Shown: positions 1 through 11,988 of the stretch, piece after piece | How positions within the stretch are numbered: position 1 is the first letter of the stretch | How the letters are laid out: every line of letters starts with the position of its first letter | Assembly: GCA_037176705.1 (NCBI GenBank) | Contig: CM073893.1 | Location: 15,810,074-15,874,073, forward strand | Source of the DNA: Molossus alvarezi | Taxonomy: Eukaryota > Chordata > Mammalia > Chiroptera > Molossidae | DNA: 64,000 nt | Direction of reading: 5' to 3' | Made by a program: the position numbers and the translations under genes | Notes under the pieces: model-generated | Told to the model about the DNA's origin: nothing | The model's input: the letters and a program-made list of their open reading frames with translations, nothing else | Databases searched by the model: none

Positions 1-363
1 GAGTCTTTACAACATCACACAGTATAAATACAAGATTGCAAAATGTAAATCAATGTCTCTACATTTGATCCTCAGCTTCTCATAAAGCAGGATAAATATA
101 TTATTTGCTGTGTCTTTTGTCTTTAATAATTATTATTGGCAAGTTTAGTGGTGTTTTAGAAAGTTATTGCCAAAATTTGCTTCTAATTTATTTTCCTCAG
201 CTTTTTAACTGTAAAAACTTGTGAAAGATGGAGAGTGTGTCACCTCGCACGCAGCCCAGGACACACAGAGTGCTAAAAAGGAGCTGAAACGGCCTCTGAA
301 TCTAGTAGTGACTTGTTTCTCCACCCTTCTCTAGCCCACTCCTCACACCTTTCTTTCCCCTAC
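1..363. other. unassigned AT-rich DNA
   Basis: AT-rich stretch with short T and A runs. I see no recognisable repeat, exon or RNA gene. It ends where the 3' end of an old minus-strand L1 begins. Confidence 0.5.
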
Positions 364-732
364 CCCCAGCTTTATCGAGACATAATTGACATATAACTTT
401 GTTTAAATTTAACGTGTACAATATAATAATTTGATATGTTTATATTGTGAAATGATTACTACAATGAGATTAGTTAACATATCTATCACGTCACATAGTT
501 ACAATTTTCTTGTGTATAACTTTTCAGACCTACTCTCTTAGCAGCTTTCAAATATACAGTATATTATTCCAGAACTTATAACTGGAAGTTTGTATCCTTT
601 CCCTACCTCCCTCCCCTTCCCCGGGCCAATACCAATCTACTTTCTGTTTCTATATGTTTAGTTTTGTTTGTTTTTTTATTCCACGTGTAAATGACATACA
701 GTATTTGTCTTTTTCTTTCTGACTTATTTCAC

Positions 733-996
733 TCAGCACAATGCCCTTAAAGTTTCTTTTGTTGTTGTAAATGGCAGGATTTTCTTCTTTCTTATGTTTG
801 AATAATATTCCATTGTGTATATATACCACGACTTTTCTATTCGTTTATCTGTCCATGGACACTGTTGTTTTTTTTTTTTCCCTATGTCTTGGCTATTGTA
901 AATAATGCTGCTATGAAGATGGGGGTGCAGATATCTCTGAGATTGTGATTTCATTTCGTTTGCAATATATACCCAGAAGTGGAATTGCCTGATCAT
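733..996 (-). pseudogene. L1 ORF2 C-terminal remnant
   Basis: An 87-codon open stretch contains the conserved L1 ORF2 tail: a WYIYTMEYY block with NIRKKKILPF after it, preceded by the HPHLHSSIIYNSQDIG region. In intact L1s this lies downstream of the Cys-rich domain of the ORF2 protein. Here it is only a fragment of a decayed frame inside the old L1, without an endonuclease or reverse transcriptase attached. It should not be expected to make protein. Confidence 0.75.
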
Positions 997-1224
997 ATGG
1001 TAATTCTATTTTTACTCTTTTGAGAAACCCCCACACTGTTTCCATAGTGATTATACCAATTTACATTCCCATCAACAGTGCACAAGTGTTCTCTTATCTC
1101 CACATCCTTCCCAGCATTTGTTATCTCTTATCTTTTTGATAATAGATATCGCAACAGGTGTGAGATGATATCTCATAGTGGTTTTTATTTGCATTTCACT
1201 GATGATTAGTGATGTTGAGTACCT

Positions 1225-1846
1225 TTTATTTTTAAAAAATATTTATTAATTTTTGTTACAGATGTTTCTCCTTTTCCCCCAATTGACACCCTCCTCCCAA
1301 TCCTGTCCCATCCCCAGCATTATTGTCTATGTCCATGTTTACGCATACATGCATATAAGTTCTGTGATTTATCTCTTTCCTCCCCTCCTACCCCCCTCTT
1401 CTGAGGTTTGTCAGTCTGTACCCTACTTCTATGTCTCTGGGTCTATTTTGTTTATCAGTTTGTTTTGTTCATTATATAGTATTCTACAAGTAAGTGAGAT
1501 CGTGTGATATTTGTCTTTCTCTGATTGGCTTGTTTCACTTAATATAATACTCTCCAGGTCCCTCCACGTCTAAGATCTTTCTTTCTTACAGCTGCATAGA
1601 ATTCCATTGTGTATATGTACCACAGCTTTTTTATCCACTCATCTATTGATGGGCTATTTTCAGATCTTAGCTATGGTAAATAGTGCTGCTATGAACATAG
1701 AGGTACACATTTTTTCTGATTGGTGTTTCAGGCTTCTTAGAAGTAGAATCACTGGGTCAAATGGCAGTTCAATTTTTAATTTTTTGAGGTAACACCATAT
1801 TGTTTTTCATAGTGGCTGCACCAGTCTGCATTTCCACCAGCAGTGT
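1225..1846 (-). mobile_element. 5'-truncated younger bat L1 inserted in the old L1
   Basis: From left to right: an A-tail seen as T-rich sequence, a gttacagatgtttctcc 3' end, the CT-rich 3' UTR, and about 250 bp of ORF2 C-terminal coding. The same 3' end recurs at 22099 and 60118. It stops at about 1846, where the host L1 text (tacctgttggccatttg) continues, so this is a 5'-truncated insertion of about 620 bp. A short tacct repeat at the two edges is the only target-duplication candidate. It lies in the same orientation as its host. Confidence 0.8.
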
Positions 1847-2905
1847 ATACCTGTTGGCCATTTGAATATCTTCTTTGGAAAAATGTCTCTTCAGATCATT
1901 TGCTCATTTTTAATTGGATGATTTTTATTATTTGCCTTTTTTATTTTATCGATTGTTTCTTTTGCTGTGAGGAAGCTTTTAGTTTGATGTAGTCCCACTT
2001 GTTTATTTTTGCATTTGTGGCTTGTGCTTTTGGTGTCATATCCAAAAAAATTCATTCCCAAGACCAATTTCAAGGAACTTTCCCCCTGATATTTTCTTCT
2101 AGAAATTTTATGGTTTCAGATTTTTAATTCTTTAATTCATTTTTACTTTATTTTTGTGAGTGGTATAAGGTAGAGTTTTATTGTTTTGCACATGAATATC
2201 TAGTTTTCCCAACACCATTTATTGATGAGACTATCTTTCCCCATTGAGTATTCTTGGCTCCCTTGTCAAATATTATTGACTGTATGTGCATGGATTTATT
2301 TCTGTTTTTATATCAGTACCACACTGTTTTGATTACTATAGCTTTGTAATGTAGTTTGAAATCAGGAAGTGTGATGCCTCCAGCTTTGTTCTTTTTTAGG
2401 ATTACTTTGGCTATTCAGGATGTTTTGTGGTTCTATACAAAATTTAGGATTGTTTTTCTATTTCTGTGAAAAATGCCATTGAAATTGTGATAGGAATTGC
2501 ATAAAATCTGAGTTGGTTTGGTATAGACAGTTAACAATATTAATTCTTCCAATTCATGAACAGGATATCTTTTTATTTATTTGTGTCTTTTTCAATTTCT
2601 TTCAATAATGTGTTATAGTTTTCAGTGTAGAAGTCTTTCACCCCCTTGGTTAAATTTATTCCTAGGAATTGTTTTTGATGTAATTGTAAATGAAATTGTT
2701 TTCTTTATTTTTTTTTCAAATAATTTATTGTTAGTGTATAGAAACACTACTGATATTTGTATGTTGATTTTGTATCCTGCAACTTTACTGTATTTGTTGA
2801 TTAGTTCTAACTAATGATGCACCACCATTATAGTATTAGAGAATTAGATTTTGACTATATGTATTTACCATTAACAGTGATTTTTAAGCGCATTCATATG
2901 TTTTT

Positions 2906-3056
2906 TTTATTTTATTTTATTTTTTTATTTATGAATTTTTATTTATTTTTTTGTTACAGATATTTTACCTTTTTACCCCATTGGCACCCCCCACCCCACC
3001 CCCCCTCCACCCTGTCCCCGGCTTAGTTGTCCATGTCCATTGGTCATGCACACATG
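2906..3056 (-). mobile_element. Very short L1 3'-end insertion
   Basis: A T-rich run (the A-tail) is followed by the bat L1 3' terminus (gttacagatattttacc) and about 100 bp of C-rich 3' UTR. It is flanked by ttcatatgttttt at 2893-2905 and again at 3057-3069, a 13 bp target-site duplication. This is a severely 5'-truncated, target-primed L1 insertion inside the HAL1-like element. Confidence 0.85.
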
Positions 3057-3404
3057 TTCATATGTTTTTATAATGTTAATTAACATTTTAAAATTTCAAC
3101 TTGAAAAATGGTCTTTAGCATATCTTGTAAGGCAGGTCTATAGGTGTTGAACTCCCACAGATTTTGTTTGTTTAGGAGTACCCTCATCTGTCCTTTTATT
3201 TGTGAAGAACAGCTTTGCCCTGTATAGTATTCTTGGTTGACAGTTTGTTTCTTTCAATATTTTGGATATATCATCGCACTCTTGTCCTGCCGAAAAATTC
3301 ATTGATCTTAAGGGGGTTTCCTTGTATATAATTTATTTCATCTCTCTTGCTGCTTTCAAAATTCTTTCTTTGTCTTTGACTTGAGAATTTAGTTATAATG
3401 TGTC

Positions 3405-3626
3405 TCAGTGTAGCCCCCCACCCCTTTTTTTTTGGTTCAACCTATGTGGGATCCTTTTGGCCTCATTAATCTGAATGCCCATTTCTTGTCCCAAATTTGA
3501 GAAGTTTTCAGCCATTTTTGCTTTAACTAGACTTTCATTTTCTTTCTGTACTTTTTCTGGGATTTTCATAATGCATATATTGTTTCTTTTTATGGATGTC
3601 CCCAACTCCCATAGGCTTCCATTCAT
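3405..3626 (-). pseudogene. L1/HAL1 ORF1 remnant
   Basis: A 73-codon frame includes ENFSNLGQEMGIQINEAKR followed by PHRLNQKKR. It corresponds to the stretch between the coiled coil and the RNA-recognition domain of L1 ORF1p. ORF1p is the trimeric RNA-binding chaperone that packages L1 RNA. Only this piece stays open. The downstream RRM part (about 3060-3400) can be recognised in DNA but is broken by stops. No function is expected. Confidence 0.7.
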
Positions 3627-4089
3627 TCATTTTCTTTTTGCTCCTCTGGGTAGATAATTTCAAATGACTTATCTTCTGCTTTATTGATTGTTTCCTCTGC
3701 TTGGTTGACTCTGCTGTTTAAGCTCTCTTTTGAATTCTTCAGTGTAGTTATTGTATTCTTCAGCGCTAGAATTTCTGTTTTTTTTTTTTTTTTAAGGTTT
3801 CTATTTCTTTTGTTGACTCATTTATTATTTTGTTCATGCGTTATTTTTCCAATTTTGTTTTGTTTTGTAGTCTCTGAGTTCTTGTTGTTTACTAAACCAC
3901 TTTAAGAGAATTATTCGGGATTCTTTGTTCATACATCTCTATATCTTTAAGGTAGTTATTGGAGCTTTACTCATTTCTTTTGTTGGTGTCATGTTTTCCA
4001 GATTCCTCGTGATTCTTGATTCCTTACATTGGTATCTGTGCATTTTAGTAAGCAGTTTCCTCTTCCAGATTTTGCAGGTTTGCTTTTGA

Positions 4090-4800
4090 CCTTCACCAGT
4101 CAGCTGTAGCATTCTTGGGCAGGTGGGGCTGCTGTTGGTGTCTGTATTAGGGCAAGGTCACTGTGTATGCTCTGAGATTGTGGGGGGTGCTGCTGGCTGG
4201 GTTCTGTGGTTGGGTGGGACTGCTGGCTGGGCTCCTGGTTTGTGTGGAGCTTCTGGCTTTGTCCCATGATCAGGCTGAGCCATTAGCCCTATAATCATCT
4301 CTGGTCAATTGAGGATGCAGTCTCTTTCCTGGCAGGGTGGTACCACTGGTTGGACACCATGATTAGGCTACTATGGGTTGGGCTCCACAATTGCTCCTGG
4401 CCAAGTGAGGCCTCAGGCTGTGCTTCCTGACTGCCTGATGCTGGGCTCCACATTTAAACGGGACCACAGGCTGTGCCCTGAAGTTGTGTGGGACTGAAAG
4501 CTGGGCTCCACTGCTGAGTGGGGTTGTAGGCTGGGCTCCGTGGCTGAATGCTTCCATAGGCTGGCCCTGTGGCTTGGTGGTGTTGTGGGCTGGGCTCCGA
4601 GCCTTCCCAGGATTGTTGTTCAGGCTCCCTGGTTGTGCAGGCCAGGGACTTTGCTCAAGAGTTGGGCAGGGCTGCTGAGTTGGCTCTGTGCCCAAAAGGG
4701 GCTGTAGGATGGGCATCTTGTCTATCTGGGTTCTCTGGCCAGGCTTCCTGGCTGGGCAGGACTCGAGGCTATGCTCACTAGTTTGCTTTGCTGTTTATTT
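4090..4800 (-). repeat. Degenerate minisatellite in the HAL1-like 5' UTR
   Basis: Loose tandem copies of a unit of roughly 33-40 bp carry variants of gctgggctcc plus ggttgggtggga. The copies are too diverged for an exact count. They lie in the position of a 5' UTR, as monomer-like repeats do in some L1 lineages. They also create a chance 117-codon open frame on the minus strand with a GAQP-type periodicity, which I do not consider a gene. Confidence 0.6.
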
Positions 4801-5410
4801 GCTTCTCTGCCTCAGTGGTGTGTAATATGGCTCACTGACTGGGGACCTAAATCAGGCAGAACTGCCAACCGAGCTCCCTGGCCAGACAGAGCCACTGGTC
4901 CACTTTGTAGATCAGCATTGCTGCTGGCTGGAGTCCTTGCTGCGGTGCCCTGCAAGTAGGAACATGGTCTGCCAAGGTTTGAGGGCTGCTTACCCCTCAC
5001 ACTTGTAAGACTTGCCCCACTCCTCCATCTCTATCTGATTCCCCAGTGGTCCCTGTGAGGCAAGACCTGAGTGGGCTTGTCAGGAAGCATCCTGCAACTT
5101 TGGGTGAGCTGGATGGATATCCACCTTGGGCTCTCTTTTTCCACTGAAGAAACTGTAGGCCCTGGGGAGACACTGTGGGTACAGTGCTGTGTCAGCCTGG
5201 AGAAGGGATGATACAGTCAGAATGTAGCCATTTCTTTTACTCTTCTAATGTGGTCCTTAGCTTCTGTGTTTCAGAGGGGTGCTTCAACCTCACCCCTGGG
5301 TGCTGGGATTTTCACAGTGGTGACTTGTCGTCTATGGATAGTTGCTAAATGGTTTTTTGGGGTTGGAGACTAAAGTTGGAAAGAACTCATGTCACCATCT
5401 TGATGACCTA

Positions 5411-5989
5411 TTACCATTCAAATAGTCATCAGGTGTAACATAAGTTAACTTCAGTATGTAACCAAATAACTATGGGTGGTTTTTTTTTTTAATTTAAGTC
5501 ATAGTAACAGAGGGAGTTTATACTTCTCATTGAGTAGAGATTGGAAACTAACTAATCCCTCATAAAAGTCAAGAATAAGTTAGTTGTTTTACGGTTTCAG
5601 GTTTGTGCACAGGAATATTTCTTGGATTAGGAAGCATGTATCAAGCCTGCTGATAGGAAGTGGGATTGCTCAAGAAGAGTATCTCTAGCTGGTATCTTTA
5701 GTGTCGATAAAATTGGAGTTCCTTTTAAAAGCTTCATGATGTGTAGTGTCAAAGATGTTTGGAGAGGAAAATTACATTTTGGGCTCATTTGGGCCTTGAA
5801 ATGATATTGAGCAAGTTCTTCAGGCAGCAAAAAGGATTTGATTTCTTGAAGAAGAGACAAAAACTTGAGTAAAATGATTCTGGACTTTGGAACCAAAGAG
5901 AAAGGACAAATGTCTCCCTGTGGCTATTGAGCTTCTGTGAACAGTACAAAACCTCACAGTAACATCTTGTTAGTTGTGGGAAGGGAGGC
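5411..5989. other. unassigned DNA
   Basis: Between the HAL1-like 5' end and a weak MIR. A T10 run sits near 5481. I see no repeat family or coding signal. Confidence 0.45.
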
Positions 5990-6115
5990 TAGCATTTTCT
6001 GATCGTTTACTTTCTGGCAAACTCTCTGCTGAGGTTTTGCTATATGTTGTAGAATTTCATTTCCATAAGTAAGAGGTAAGGTGGGTGGTAGCTAACCCAT
6101 TTTAGGAATGATGGA
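5990..6115 (-). repeat. Weak MIR-like fragment
   Basis: Reads like the 3' half of a MIR in reverse: a tactttctggcaaactctctgc block (degraded tgtgccaggcactgt) and later aacccattttaggaatgatggaac (degraded cattttacagatgaggaaac). Heavily diverged, so family assignment is tentative. Confidence 0.35.
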
Positions 6116-6193
6116 ACTATTTGTTAGATTTAGTGATCATGTTTCTAGAATTAAGTCAATAGCCCGCTTGGGCACAGAAGTGACTAGTCTCTT

Positions 6194-6455
6194 GGTTTCT
6201 TTTTTTTTTTTATCCTCACCCGAGGACATTTTTCTATTTTTTGACAGACAGAGTGGGAGGGAGAGAGAGGAAGAGAGAGAGAGAGAGAGAGAGAAACATC
6301 GATGTGAAAGGGACACATCGAGTGGCTGCCACCCGCACGGCCAACCAGGGCCGGGGACAAACTGCAACCTAGGTACATGCCCTTAGCGGGAACCGAACCA
6401 GGGTCTCTCCGGACCGCAGGCCAATGCTCCAACCGCTGAGCCAAACTGGCCAGGG
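6194..6455 (-). mobile_element. Ves-type SINE, GAGGATAAA-tail class
   Basis: The reverse complement runs from the tRNA-derived head (ccctggccagtttggctcag) through the B box, an ATCGATGTTTC block and a (TC)n tract to a GAGGATAAA tail. A perfect 10 bp target duplication, ctagtctctt, lies at 6184-6193 and 6456-6465. Moved in trans by L1 ORF2 protein. Confidence 0.95.
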
Positions 6456-6506
6456 CTAGTCTCTTAATTATGGTTAAAGAAGGGCCATTGGAAAGCAATA
6501 CTTTAG

Positions 6507-6706
6507 CTGGCAAACTTTGTGTCTAAAGGGCCAGATATTAAATACTTTAGCCATTGCAGGCCATATTGTGTCTGTTGCAGCTGCTCAATTCTGTCGTCAT
6601 AGCAGGAAAGCTGCCATATATAATCTGTAAATAAATGGGAATAGCTGTGTTTCAGTAAAACTTTATTTATAAAAACAGGTGTTGGGCTATTGTTTGGTGA
6701 CCTCTA
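6507..6706 (+). mobile_element. hAT-type non-autonomous DNA transposon fossil (MER class)
   Basis: Begins with a degraded caggggtcggcaaact-like end (agctggcaaactttgtg). It continues through ggccagatattaaatactttagcc and aaaactttatttataaaaacaggt to a mirrored end (ttgtttggtgacc). This is the layout of a roughly 200 bp eutherian hAT MITE with inverted ends. The exact family name is not certain from memory. Confidence 0.6.
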
Positions 6707-7103
6707 CATTAGAGGAACAAAACTTTATGAGAGAAGATTTTAAGGCTGGTGTTTTTTATCAGCAGGAAACATAAATGCAAACTTCACACTTGGCACCACA
6801 TGGTAACTGCTCAATAATTATTTAGCAAGCCAAATCCATGAATCTATATTTCTGTGAATTTAAACAAATACAAGTATACTTTTAGCTGAATTATAATAAA
6901 AGAGGTTAGGTATCAAAAAAGATTCTTTTTAAACTTGGTTGATTATTAGATCTTGTCAGAGAAGCTTAAAGGCTTTCGAAGTCTTTATTAATAGGGGAGC
7001 TGTATGATGTGAGTTAAGCTCAGTCCTGTTTGAGGACACAGAATCGATTTTCAGATGTACTTCTAGGACATAAAGGCAGGCTGATGTTTAAGAACTATGA
7101 AGG

Positions 7104-7358
7104 GCCCTGGCCGGTGTGGCTCAGCGGTTAGAGCGTCGGCCTGCGGTCTGGAGAGACCCGGGTTCGGTTCCCGCTAAGGGCACGTACTTCGGTTGCAGTT
7201 TGTCCCCGGCCCTGGCTGGTTGTGTGGGTGGCAGCCACTCGATGTGTCCCTTCACGTCGATGTTTCTCTCTCTCTCTCCCTTCCTCTCTCTTCCTCCCTC
7301 TCTATCTGTACAAAAAATGGAAAAATATCCTTGGGTGAGGATAAAAAAAAAAAAAAAA
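7104..7358 (+). mobile_element. Ves-type SINE, GAGGATAAA-tail class, near-consensus copy
   Basis: One of the best preserved copies. The RNA polymerase III A box is tggctcagcgg (7117-7127) and the B box is ggttcggttcc (7161-7171), both as in the parent tRNA. Then come the ATGTTTC block, (TC)n, a GTGAGGATA motif and a pure A tail. Perfect 13 bp target duplication agaactatgaagg at 7091-7103 and 7359-7371. The pristine boxes suggest a recent insertion. Confidence 0.97.
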
Positions 7359-7555
7359 AGAACTATGAAGGAACAATCAGTAAGTCATAGTGATTAATTG
7401 CATGTAGTGGTATGGAAGAAAAGGTCAAGAATGGCTCCAAAGATTTGAAATACACTAATCTATAGAAAAATGGTATTGCCATCAATAATAGGTATGCCAT
7501 GGCTGAGCTCCAGGGTTGCAAGAAGAAATTTTGACTTAAATGTATAGAGCTATAT

Positions 7556-7755
7556 GCCTGGCTGGTGTGGCTCAGTGGTTGAGTGTTGACCCATGCACCA
7601 GGAAGTCGCTGGTTCAATTCCTGGTCAGGACACATGCCCAGGTTGTGGGCCTGATCCTCAGTGCGGGGCAAGCAGGAGGCAGCCGATCAATGTTCTCTTT
7701 CATTGATGTTTCTATCTCTCTCTTCCTCTCTCTAAAATCAATAAAGGAAAAAAAA
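7556..7755 (+). mobile_element. Ves-type SINE, CAATAAA-tail class
   Basis: Head gcctggctggtgtggctcagtgg, B-box-like ggttcaattcc, a caggaggcagccgatcaatg middle, (TC)n and an aaaatcaataaagg tail. An imperfect duplication (tatagagctata before, aatagagatata after) brackets it. The tail differs from the GAGGATAAA class, so this is a separate subfamily. Confidence 0.9.
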
Positions 7756-7769
7756 ATAGAGATATAGAG

Positions 7770-9180
<1,411 letters not shown>

Positions 9181-9189
9181 ATACTTTTA

Positions 9190-9472
9190 TATGCACCATA
9201 TAACTTCCAAACTCCCAACTTGGATGTCAAGGTTCTCCGGGCTCATTTCTGGCTGCATCTTTCATTGCTCCTTTCCATAACCCCACTCACTGAATAATCC
9301 ACACACTTTCTCCCACCTCTGTACCTTTGCATCTGCTGTTCTTTCCAGGTGCCCTTCGTCTTTATTAATTGCGTTTGAATTACTATCCTTTCCTCTAAGC
9401 CCAATTCAGTTGTTACTCCCTACTTTCCAGCTGTTTTGTGACCTTTGGTTTTTAAAGTCCCATTTGCACTTT
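9190..9472 (+). repeat. Probable L2 fragment
   Basis: Pyrimidine-rich text with the L2 3'-region pattern: ctgctgttctttccaggtgcccttc, then an equivalent of the gctcaaatgtcacctcctc stretch around 9395-9460. Diverged, with no target duplication. Interrupted at its right edge by a SINE. Confidence 0.45.
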
Positions 9473-9480
9473 GTTCTACT

Positions 9481-9664
9481 TTTTTTTTTTAATTCTGTAA
9501 TTGATTTTAGAGAGAGGAAGGAAGAAAGAGAGAGAAAGAAACATTGATGTGTGAAAGAAACATTGATTAGTTGCCTTCTGTACATGCCCTGACTGGAAAT
9601 CGAACCCGCCATCTTTTGGTGTATGTGATGATACTCCAACCAACTGAGCACGACCACCAGGGCT
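9481..9664 (-). mobile_element. Ves-type SINE, divergent minus-strand copy
   Basis: Reverse complement has a ccctggtggtcgtgctcagttgg head, a degraded B box, aatcaatgtttc blocks and (TC)n before a T-rich (A-tail) start. The matching edges gttctact (9473-9480) and gttccact (9665-9672) are the target duplication. The middle is shortened relative to other copies. Confidence 0.85.
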
Positions 9665-9757
9665 GTTCCACTCTTTTGATATATAGAACATTTTGCTTTC
9701 TATTACTGTTATTTATAACATCATAAGCTACATAAGAAGAGAAGCTATCCCTCTAAT

Positions 9758-10026
9758 TTTTTTTCTCTTCTTATTTTGGTTAATCCTCACCTGAGGATAT
9801 TTTTCAATTAATTTTTTAGATGGAGTGGATGGGAGGGAGGGGGAGAGAGAGAGACAGAAACATCGATATAAGAGAGACACATCAATTGGTTGCCTACTGC
9901 ATGACACTGACCAGGGCTGGTGATTGAACCTGCAACCCAGGTACATGCCCTTGACTGGGAATTGAACCTGCAACCCTTTGGTCCACAGGCTGACTCTCTA
10001 ACCCCTGAGCCAAACAGGTGAGGGCT
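9758..10026 (-). mobile_element. Ves-type SINE, GAGGATAAA-tail class, older copy
   Basis: Contains the taatcctcacctgaggata tail on this strand, a GA-rich tract, a catcgat block and a tRNA-like head ending ctgagccaaacaggtgagggct. An internal stretch is partly repeated: a tgaacctgcaaccc phrase appears twice (about 9925 and 9962). Target duplication not clear. Confidence 0.88.
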
Positions 10027-10044
10027 GAATTTTTAATTTTTTAA

Positions 10045-10245
10045 TAATAATTACTGAGTGCTTATCATGTACCAGGCACTGAGAAAAGTATTTTATGTGG
10101 ATTATTTTATTTCACGTTCACATAGCTATGTTACTATTATCTTCATTTTACAGATGAGAAAACTGAGGCTTAAGAGTTCATGGAACTTGCCCAGGATGAC
10201 AATGAGTGCACGGTGGAGCTCAAGGGACCTCGAGGATGTCTGAGT
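10045..10245 (-). repeat. MIR
   Basis: Reverse-oriented MIR. It shows gtgcttatcatgtaccaggcact, then tactattatcttcattttac and agatgagaaaactgaggc, then a cttgcccaggatgac block, all in MIR order. An ancient tRNA-derived SINE shared by mammals, moderately diverged. Confidence 0.8.
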
Positions 10246-10249
10246 GCGG

Positions 10250-10870
10250 AGCTTGCCGTCTGCGTTTTGCTACCTCTCATCTCATGTGGCATCTCACACA
10301 TAGTAGGTGCAGAAAAATTACCGACTGAGAATAGTGTCTCATTCAGTATGTTTATAATTGATAAGACGTTTTTATGTTTGCTGTATACATGTGTGCTTTT
10401 GATGCACAGCAAGAAAGTAATGTAAGTTAAAGTTTTGGTTTTCCTGGTAAGTCCTGAGCGCAGGAAGAATCAGCATACCAACTTGGCAATATTTCTGCAA
10501 AGGCAAGGTATTTAAAATTTTACTGTTAAAGCTCTTTAGAGGGGCTCCTGACATTATTTTTCTTTGAAAATAAAAAAGTTTAAAATGGAATTTATATGAT
10601 CTTTTTCTATAAACCATGTAGGAGTTATAGGAGAGTAAAAATAATGGACAAGACCATTTAATATCAAAGGTCTTCATTGCTATTTTAGACAATGTGACCA
10701 ATATTTTAAACAAAAGTATCAGATCTTCTCATAAATGGATGTTTTTCATCTTCAGAATAGTTTCCAAAAAGGCAAATGATTTGTCCAAGTCAGTGCTGAC
10801 ATTTCTAAAAATAACTTTAATCACCTTCTCTGAAATTTCTTAAATACTTAAAATACATCTTTTAAAGACT
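10250..10870. other. unassigned DNA
   Basis: No recognised repeat or exon. Short open frames on both strands have no familiar motif and no supporting splice context. Confidence 0.4.
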
Positions 10871-10875
10871 CTTAA

Positions 10876-11115
10876 TGCTGAAACATAGTGGTTAAGAGCA
10901 TGAACTCAGGAACCCAGTGCTGGGATTTGAATCCTGGCTCAGCCTCTTACTAGCTGAGGGCAAATTTCTTTATCTCTTTTGACCTCAGTTTCCTCATTTG
11001 TGAAACAAGCATAATAGCAGTGCTCTGTTCTTAGCTTTGTGAAGATTAAGTGAAACAGTCCTCTAGTGCTCAGAACAATGCCCGGCATTGCTCATGCACT
11101 TGATTGTTACCACTG
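10876..11115 (+). repeat. MIR, nearly complete
   Basis: Follows the MIR consensus from catagtggttaagagcatg through ggatttgaatcctggctc, cctcagtttcctcatttgtg and gaagattaagtgaaacag to gcccggcattgctcatgca. Both ends are present, so it is close to full length. Confidence 0.9.
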
Positions 11116-11469
11116 TGGTTTTATTGTTTCTCAGTGGTATCGAGAAAAAGCTAAGGGATGTTTGAAATTAAGTACAGTGATTGTGGTAGATGATAAAACT
11201 GTAATATGATTCTTAATAACTAAAGATAATTGTAAAAGTAATGTACAACTATAAAACATGACTGATTTTTTTTTTCTTGTATGGCTAAGAAGGCGTGTCC
11301 AGAAGAAATACTATAAAAAATAGCTTGAGTTAAAACAAACAAACACCTTTTACCAAAATCAGACAAGGATATCACAAGAAAAGAAAACTACAGACCAATA
11401 TTTCATAAATAGATACAGAAATCCTAACAAATACTAGCAAACTAAATCTAGCAACATACACATCATACC

Positions 11470-11682
11470 ATGACCAAGTGGGAAAAACACCATATTATTA
11501 GAATAAAGGACAAAGGCCACATAATCATCTCCATAGATGCAGAAAAAGCTTTTGACAAAATCCAACACCCTTTCATAAACACAAGCACAAAAACAAAACA
11601 AAACCCACTCAACACATTTGGAAGAGAAGGGAACTTCTTCAATCTGAAAAGAGCATCTGCAGAAATTCCACAGCTAGTATAA
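11470..11682 (+). pseudogene. L1 ORF2 reverse-transcriptase fragment (motif A)
   Basis: A 70-codon open piece contains [19 protein letters not shown], the region holding the first catalytic Asp of the L1 reverse transcriptase. The frame then drifts into unrelated residues ([14 protein letters not shown]), marking a frameshift. Neither the upstream endonuclease nor the downstream FADD motif is in frame. Non-functional. Confidence 0.75.
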
Positions 11683-11988
11683 TACTTAATGGTGAAGAAC
11701 TAGATGATTTCCCCCTAAGATCAGTAACAAGTTAAGACTGTTCACTATTTCTACTTAACCTTGTACTGAAGTGTATACAGGAAAATTATGAAAGAAAAAG
11801 AAATAAAATGCATCCAGATTAGAAAGGAAGAAATAAATCTGTCTCTATTCAAGATGACTTGGTCTTATACATAGAAGACACCCACACACACATCCTAAGG
11901 CATCCACACACACACAGAAAAAAAGTATTAGAGCAAATAAGTGAGTTCATCAAGGTGACAGAATATAAGATCAAGAAACAAAAATTAA

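Larger units (their letters stand above)
364..2820 (-). mobile_element. Old L1 (L1M-type) 3' half: 3' UTR and C-terminal half of ORF2
   Basis: Read on the minus strand this is the distal half of a mammal-wide L1. The 3' UTR lies at about 364-730 and has the typical text around a tttatcgagacataattgac block. ORF2 C-terminal coding follows at about 733-1225 and 1847-2820. The reading frame is full of stops, so the copy is long dead. A younger L1 piece splits it at 1225-1846, after which the ORF2 text resumes exactly. It stops just short of the reverse-transcriptase FADD region, and a HAL1-like ORF1 unit follows. It is therefore either an internally deleted L1 or two abutting elements. The L1 assignment is firm; the subfamily is not. 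Confidence 0.85.
2821..5410 (-). mobile_element. HAL1-like element (ORF1-only L1 relative), minus strand
   Basis: Read on the minus strand there is a 5' end near 5400 with the usual AAGATGG start, a long GC-richer 5' UTR (about 4080-5400), and a decayed ORF1 (about 3060-4000). No endonuclease or N-terminal reverse transcriptase coding is present. Blocks at 3100-3400 (tcttgtaaggcaggtct, then tattcttggttgacag) resemble HAL1 as I remember it. HAL1s are mammalian L1 derivatives that keep ORF1 and were moved with help from L1 ORF2 protein. The alternative is an ordinary L1 with ORF2 mostly deleted, since ORF2 3' sequence adjoins it at 2820. A 150 bp L1 tail is inserted at 2906. Confidence 0.6.

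Noticed and set aside
4363..4716. 117-codon minus-strand frame with a GAQP-type residue repeat
   Set aside because: It is produced by the degenerate DNA minisatellite in the HAL1-like 5' UTR. No splice or promoter context and no known domain.
4090..4800. CRISPR-like regular repeats
   Set aside because: Repeats are degenerate and contiguous, without constant-length unique spacers, and the DNA is mammalian.
7104..7175. tRNA gene signal (A and B boxes)
   Set aside because: The boxes belong to the tRNA-derived head of a SINE with a (TC)n tract, A tail and target duplication. No cloverleaf with a proper acceptor stem. The same applies to the other SINE copies.
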